Below, piece by piece: positions 63,002 to 64,000 of a DNA stretch of 64,000 bases. The notes under the pieces are model-generated. The model was not told where the DNA came from. It saw nothing but the letters and a program-made list of their open reading frames with translations, and made no database searches. This DNA is from JARRKC01 sp037388505. GTDB taxonomy: Bacteria; Acidobacteriota; UBA6911; RPQK01; JAPXNP01. Every line of letters starts with the position of its first letter. The stretch's first letter is position 1. Made by a program: the position numbers and the translations under genes. Location: positions 92,491-156,490 of the forward strand of contig JARRKC010000002.1 in assembly GCA_037388505.1 (NCBI GenBank), read 5' to 3'.

Positions 63002-64000
63002 ATGGAGGAGAAGCTCAATACACTTATCTTGAACAGCATCAGCGACGGTGTTTTCACGGTTGATCGCAACTGCATCATCACCTCCTTCAATCGGGCGGCT
63101 GAGGACATCACGGGATTCGAGGCGTCAGAAGCTCTGGGAACCCACTGCTTCGAGATCTTTCGGACGGATATTTGCCATAAGCGCTGTGCGCTGAAGGACA
63201 CGCTGAAGAGTCGCGAACCGATCGAGAATGCGCGGGTTACGATTATCACCAAAGAGGGATGCGAGGTTCCCATCCTCGTCACGACGACGCTGCTGACCAA
63301 CGGCACAGGCCAGGTCGCGGGAGCGGTGGAGTTCTTCAAGGACCTCTCGGAGCTCGAGCATCTCAAAGAACATCTGTACCGATCCAATGTACTGAAAGAG
63401 ATCATAACCGCCAACCGGGAGATGCAGCGGCTCATCAGCCACTTGCCCGACATTGCCCAGTCGGACTGTTCGGTTCTCATCCAAGGCCCGAGTGGAGTCG
63501 GCAAGGAATTGTTCGCTCAGGCTATCCACAATCTCAGCCCCCGACGCTACGCTCCGTACATCCGCATGAACTGCGCGGCACTTCCACCCAACCTGCTGGA
63601 ATCGGAGCTGTTTGGTTTCGAGAGAGGGGCCTTCACGGATGCGAAGAAGAGCAAGCCCGGGCAATTCTGTCTGGCAGACGGGGGTACATTGCTCCTGGAT
63701 GAGATCGCGGAGATGGATCTGAGCCTCCAGGTCAAGCTGTTGCGAGTGCTCAACAATGGCGAATATCGGCCGCTCGGCTCGGCGATGACCTTGAGGGCCG
63801 ACGTGCGCATCGTCGCCTCAACAAATGCAGAATTGGAGCGGCGGATGCAGGAGGGCCGATTCCGAGAGGACCTGTACTTTCGAATCCATGTCGTGAGCCT
63901 CAGAATCCCGCCTCTGAAAGAGCGCCCCGAGGATATCCCCATCCTGGCCGAACATTTCATTCAGCTGCTTCGCAAGAGAACCGCCAGACCGATCAGCGGG
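63002..64000 (+). CDS. Second PAS-domain sigma-54 activator (runs off the window)
   Basis: At least 333 residues; the 3' end lies outside the window. A PAS domain (ISDGVFTVDRNCIITSFNRA) contains the cysteine insert CFEIFRTDICHKRCAL, sharing three of four Cys with the first activator. The AAA+ domain has Walker A GPSGVGKE, the loop GAFTDA (an uncommon variant of GAFTGA), Walker B GGTLLLDEIAEM and the arginine-finger region FREDLYFRIHV. The ATG at 63002 is 6 bp after the upstream stop. It may regulate genes beyond the window. Confidence 0.9.
   Translation, partial: MEEKLNTLILNSISDGVFTVDRNCIITSFNRAAEDITGFEASEALGTHCFEIFRTDICHKRCALKDTLKSREPIENARVTIITKEGCEVPILVTTTLLTNGTGQVAGAVEFFKDLSELEHLKEHLYRSNVLKEIITANREMQRLISHLPDIAQSDCSVLIQGPSGVGKELFAQAIHNLSPRRYAPYIRMNCAALPPNLLESELFGFERGAFTDAKKSKPGQFCLADGGTLLLDEIAEMDLSLQVKLLRVLNNGEYRPLGSAMTLRADVRIVASTNAELERRMQEGRFREDLYFRIHVVSLRIPPLKERPEDIPILAEHFIQLLRKRTARPISG

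Overview
The window reads as a GC-rich (about 60 percent by eye) chromosomal segment of a Gram-negative, free-living bacterium. Signal peptides, an outer-membrane-type beta-barrel, a CBM9/DUF5916 outer-membrane protein, a DevBCA-like exporter, an RpoH-type sigma factor and sigma-54 activators all point to a diderm. The gene mix and the oligonucleotide-repeat spacers suggest Acidobacteriota or a near relative; this is an inference, as there is no rRNA or other phylogenetic marker of decisive value. I saw no tRNA, rRNA, CRISPR array, IS element or prophage.

Layout. 0-11.5 kb: housekeeping and lipid genes (family 2 glycosyltransferase, gltX, pirin-like cupin, SDR, flavin reductase, ctaB with an ABC ATPase, HAD phosphatase, Zn alcohol dehydrogenase, and a long acyl-CoA synthetase/ACP/acyltransferase fusion). 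11.5-12.3 kb: a repeat-rich non-coding island. 12.3-24.2 kb: queD, a lutABC-type lactate oxidation operon, a TlpA-like protein coupled to thrC, an rpoH-like sigma gene, a small zinc-ribbon protein behind a promoter plus terminator, queA, an SDR, a sirtuin, an envelope protein and an alpha/beta hydrolase. 24.3-33 kb: a maf/hydrolase/HAD operon and an AddAB-type recombination pair whose addA is frameshifted. 33-50 kb: cobalamin adenosyltransferase, a DinB-like protein, an ATP/ADP-antiporter-like carrier, a propeller-GGDEF sensor, a large GH2 glycosidase, two damaged genes (a Tat-exported TIM-barrel isomerase and a glutamate dehydrogenase), a secreted hydrolase and a DUF5916 protein. 50.3-54.9 kb: a DevB-DevC-DevC-DevA exporter whose ATPase carries a cyclic-nucleotide-binding domain.

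54.8-64 kb is the most distinctive region. A DtxR-type regulator, a Tat-exported C_GCAxxG_C_C protein and an acidic unknown run leftward. Rightward come a PAS-AAA+ sigma-54 activator, two NifX-like proteins (one fused to a zinc ribbon), a DUF5320 protein, two MinD-type ATPases with inserted ferredoxin domains, a radical SAM protein with a winged-helix tail, and a second sigma-54 activator that runs off the window. Paired palindromic sites and a -24/-12 promoter lie in front of the first NifX-like gene. The set resembles the 'orange protein' (ORP) loci of anaerobic Deltaproteobacteria and probably builds or handles an Fe-S or mixed-metal cofactor; its actual product cannot be read from the sequence.
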